In this document: piece by piece, positions 5,138 to 6,192 of the stretch
Layout of the letters: the number at the start of each line of letters is the position of its first letter
Position numbering within the stretch: the first letter of the stretch is position 1
Source: Zoogloeaceae bacterium
Lineage (GTDB): Bacteria > Pseudomonadota > Gammaproteobacteria > Burkholderiales > Rhodocyclaceae
Direction: 5' to 3'
DNA length: 6,192 bases
Assembly: GCA_031259605.1 (NCBI GenBank)
Contig: JAIRLE010000146.1
Location: 1 to 6,192, forward strand
Notes under the pieces: model-generated
Seen by the model: the letters and a program-made list of their open reading frames with translations, nothing else
Told to the model about the DNA's origin: nothing
Database searches by the model: none
Position numbers and translations under genes: made by a program

Positions 5138-5163
5138 GAAGCTGTTTTAAAAATTGAAAGCAG
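5138..5163 (+). repeat. Direct repeat, right copy
   Basis: GAAGCTGTTTTAAAAA, then TTGAA and AGCAG; partner of the copy at 5010-5030. It overlaps a small dyad, GCTT-TTCAG-AAGC, followed by TGTTTT. Confidence 0.8.
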
Positions 5164-5200
5164 CGGATAAGCGTCCTCGTCATGGCATCCGTTTTCCGGC

Positions 5201-6025
5201 TCACGCGGCCATTGTCATGTCATCCAGGCATTCCGCCAGCCGCGTCAGCGTGTCGGCATAGTCTTCGCGCGCGGCAAGCGCCGCTTCCGGCATGGGCGTG
5301 ACTTCCAGCGTGTTCAGGATCAACGTGTTCATGCTGTTGAAATATTGCGCCCACCAGACGTTTGGCAACCGGGTGCTGGTGATGCGGCAGTTGCCGTAAC
5401 CGCGCGAGAGAATGGACACTTCACGGTGTCCCAGCCAGTTGTACAGGGTTTCGAGATCGGCTTCGCTGACAGGGAGCAAAGTAAGGTTGATGACGTGCGC
5501 GGGCGCGTCCGGAGAATGCTGTCGTGATTGCGCCAGCAGTTCACGCGCCAATGCCGGGGCGTTCATGACGCCAGGCAAAAAGTCCGGCAACGGCAGATCG
5601 GGGCGACTCGCGTTTCGCATGGCGGCGTTCAAGAGAGGCGGGATTGCGCCCGCCTGTAAAAAATCTTCCCGCGCGACTTCCGCCGCGTCCAGCGCCAATA
5701 TCCGCCACAGACCGGCAAAGGCGGTCTCCTGTACCCGCCAGTGTACGGGGGTATCCATGGGCGCGACATAGGCGCTGACCTCGCCAAAGCCCAGCGCGTC
5801 CCCAACCAATGCGCGTTCGGCTTCCGGCCAGAGGCGCAGGTCTTCCGTGACACGGGCCGCCTCGGCAAAATCCGTTGCCGCCATGCGCGCCAGCAAGTCC
5901 CGCAAACGCTGAGTGACCTTCATCAGCAGCGCCGGCGCGGCATGTTCCGGCAGACGCGGCGCGGTAAAAACGCCCATGCCTTGCGGCATGGGCAGATAGT
6001 CGGGTGCGGTTTCGGTCTCGTTCAT
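5201..6025 (-). CDS. hupH: Hydrogenase expression/formation protein HupH/HyaF (HoxQ-like)
   Basis: A 274-aa cytoplasmic accessory protein of membrane-bound uptake [NiFe] hydrogenases. Family knowledge links HupH/HyaF/HoxQ to maturation and oxygen protection of the Fe-S small subunit before Tat export. The N-terminal half has ALGFGEVSAYV and a VHWRVQETAFAGLWRI-type strand. The C-terminal HupH domain is unmistakable: NWLGHREVSILSRGYGNCRI (196-215), NVWWAQYFNS (222-231) and LILNTLEV. Length matches E. coli HyaF closely. I chose ATG 6025 because the longer frame, back to a TTG at 6145, is repeat sequence. GGAG (6037-6040 on the minus strand) and the ATG itself belong to repeat copy 3. The rest of the hydrogenase operon should lie to the right of the window. 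It converges on ylqF with 294 bp between. Confidence 0.93.
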   Translation of the reverse strand: MNETETAPDYLPMPQGMGVFTAPRLPEHAAPALLMKVTQRLRDLLARMAATDFAEAARVTEDLRLWPEAERALVGDALGFGEVSAYVAPMDTPVHWRVQETAFAGLWRILALDAAEVAREDFLQAGAIPPLLNAAMRNASRPDLPLPDFLPGVMNAPALARELLAQSRQHSPDAPAHVINLTLLPVSEADLETLYNWLGHREVSILSRGYGNCRITSTRLPNVWWAQYFNSMNTLILNTLEVTPMPEAALAAREDYADTLTRLAECLDDMTMAA

Positions 6026-6190
6026 CGTAAAACTAACTCCGGTTTGAAACCTCGCCCGTAAGAAAGGCGCGAAGGTTGAACCCCCATTCTTACGGCCGGG
6101 GTTTCGACCGTAGCCATTCTCGAGGGGAGAGAACCCCCTTCCCAATGGAGTTGGACCGACAGCCCTGAAGGGCTGTCGCTAATTTTTGCT
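6022..6190 (-). repeat. Dispersed intergenic repeat, copy 3 (169 bp, inverted)
   Basis: In minus orientation it runs from AGCAAAAATTAG (6190-6179) to ATGA (6025-6022), the ATG being the hupH start. H1 is at 6157-6178. H2 is at 6114-6148, with mismatched middle pairs. The ends can pair: TAATTTT (6180-6186) with AAAACTA (6029-6035), one G-T wobble. The centre differs: the right arm of H3 is replaced (6074-6109), adding 2 bp and destroying the 16-bp palindrome. Outside that block it differs from copy 2 at about six positions. Because the window ends at 6192, the upstream gene it terminates is not visible; AGC AAA AAT TAG could again supply its stop. Confidence 0.95.
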
Positions 6191-6192
6191 GG

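Larger units (their letters stand above)
4907..5200. other. Convergent intergenic spacer between ylqF and hupH
   Basis: These 294 bp hold no convincing gene. Just after the ylqF stop is the dyad CGTCCGGACG (4909-4918) without a T-run. AGCTTC (4993-4998) can pair with GAAGCT (5010-5015) followed by GTTTT, a weak candidate terminator for ylqF. The REP-like hairpin and the paired direct repeats are listed separately. Minus-strand termination for hupH is not obvious. A plus-strand ORF at 4931-5170 crosses the hairpin and has no protein-like character, so I regard it as spurious. Confidence 0.7.

Noticed and set aside
4931..5170. 79-aa plus-strand ORF in the convergent spacer
   Set aside because: Runs through the REP-like hairpin and a direct repeat, with no ribosome site or protein-like pattern.

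Overview
The window is GC-rich DNA from a proteobacterium, probably a betaproteobacterium. That placement rests on codon use, the OYE/LysR pair, a YlqF-type GTPase and a HupH/HyaF hydrogenase maturation protein. It is inferred from protein style only. No rRNA, tRNA, CRISPR array or transposase is visible.

Layout. At the left edge (about 49-213, +) is a short coding remnant resembling the C-terminal half of a Mu-gpG-like phage virion morphogenesis protein, with no start and a broken end. It abuts the stop of an Old Yellow Enzyme family alkene reductase (223-1284, -). That gene is divergent from a LysR-type regulator (1392-2417, +), and the 107-bp gap between them carries two dyads and a TATAAT. 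Next come a 51-codon unknown ORF (2546-2701, +) and a solitary Eco57I/HincII-type N6-adenine DNA methyltransferase (2698-3900, +), overlapping by ATGA. A YlqF/RbgA-like circularly permuted GTPase (4052-4906, +) follows. A 294-bp convergent spacer holds a REP-like hairpin inside a pair of direct repeats. Last is hupH/hyaF (5201-6025, -), whose operon must continue off the right edge.

The outstanding feature is a 167-169 bp dispersed repeat present three times (2378-2544 +, 3889-4055 +, 6022-6190 -). Each copy fills an intergenic gap almost exactly. Its left end (AGCAAAAATTAG or a variant) encodes the last codons and/or stop of the upstream gene. Its right end (GGAG, 11 nt, ATGA) carries a Shine-Dalgarno-like motif and an ATG. 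In two copies that ATG is the start codon of the downstream gene (ylqF, hupH). In the third it opens a two-codon ATG-ACA-TGA overlapping the ATG of the 51-codon ORF. Inside are three hairpins, one a perfect 16-bp palindrome in the first copy. The element's two ends can also pair with each other, with one compensatory change between copies. A reading frame through the right half stays open into the downstream ATG in all three copies.

The genes have no evident shared pathway: enal/nitro-compound reduction with its likely regulator, DNA modification, ribosome assembly and uptake-hydrogenase maturation. What links them is the repeat, which sits between functionally unrelated genes and probably also inside the hydrogenase operon.
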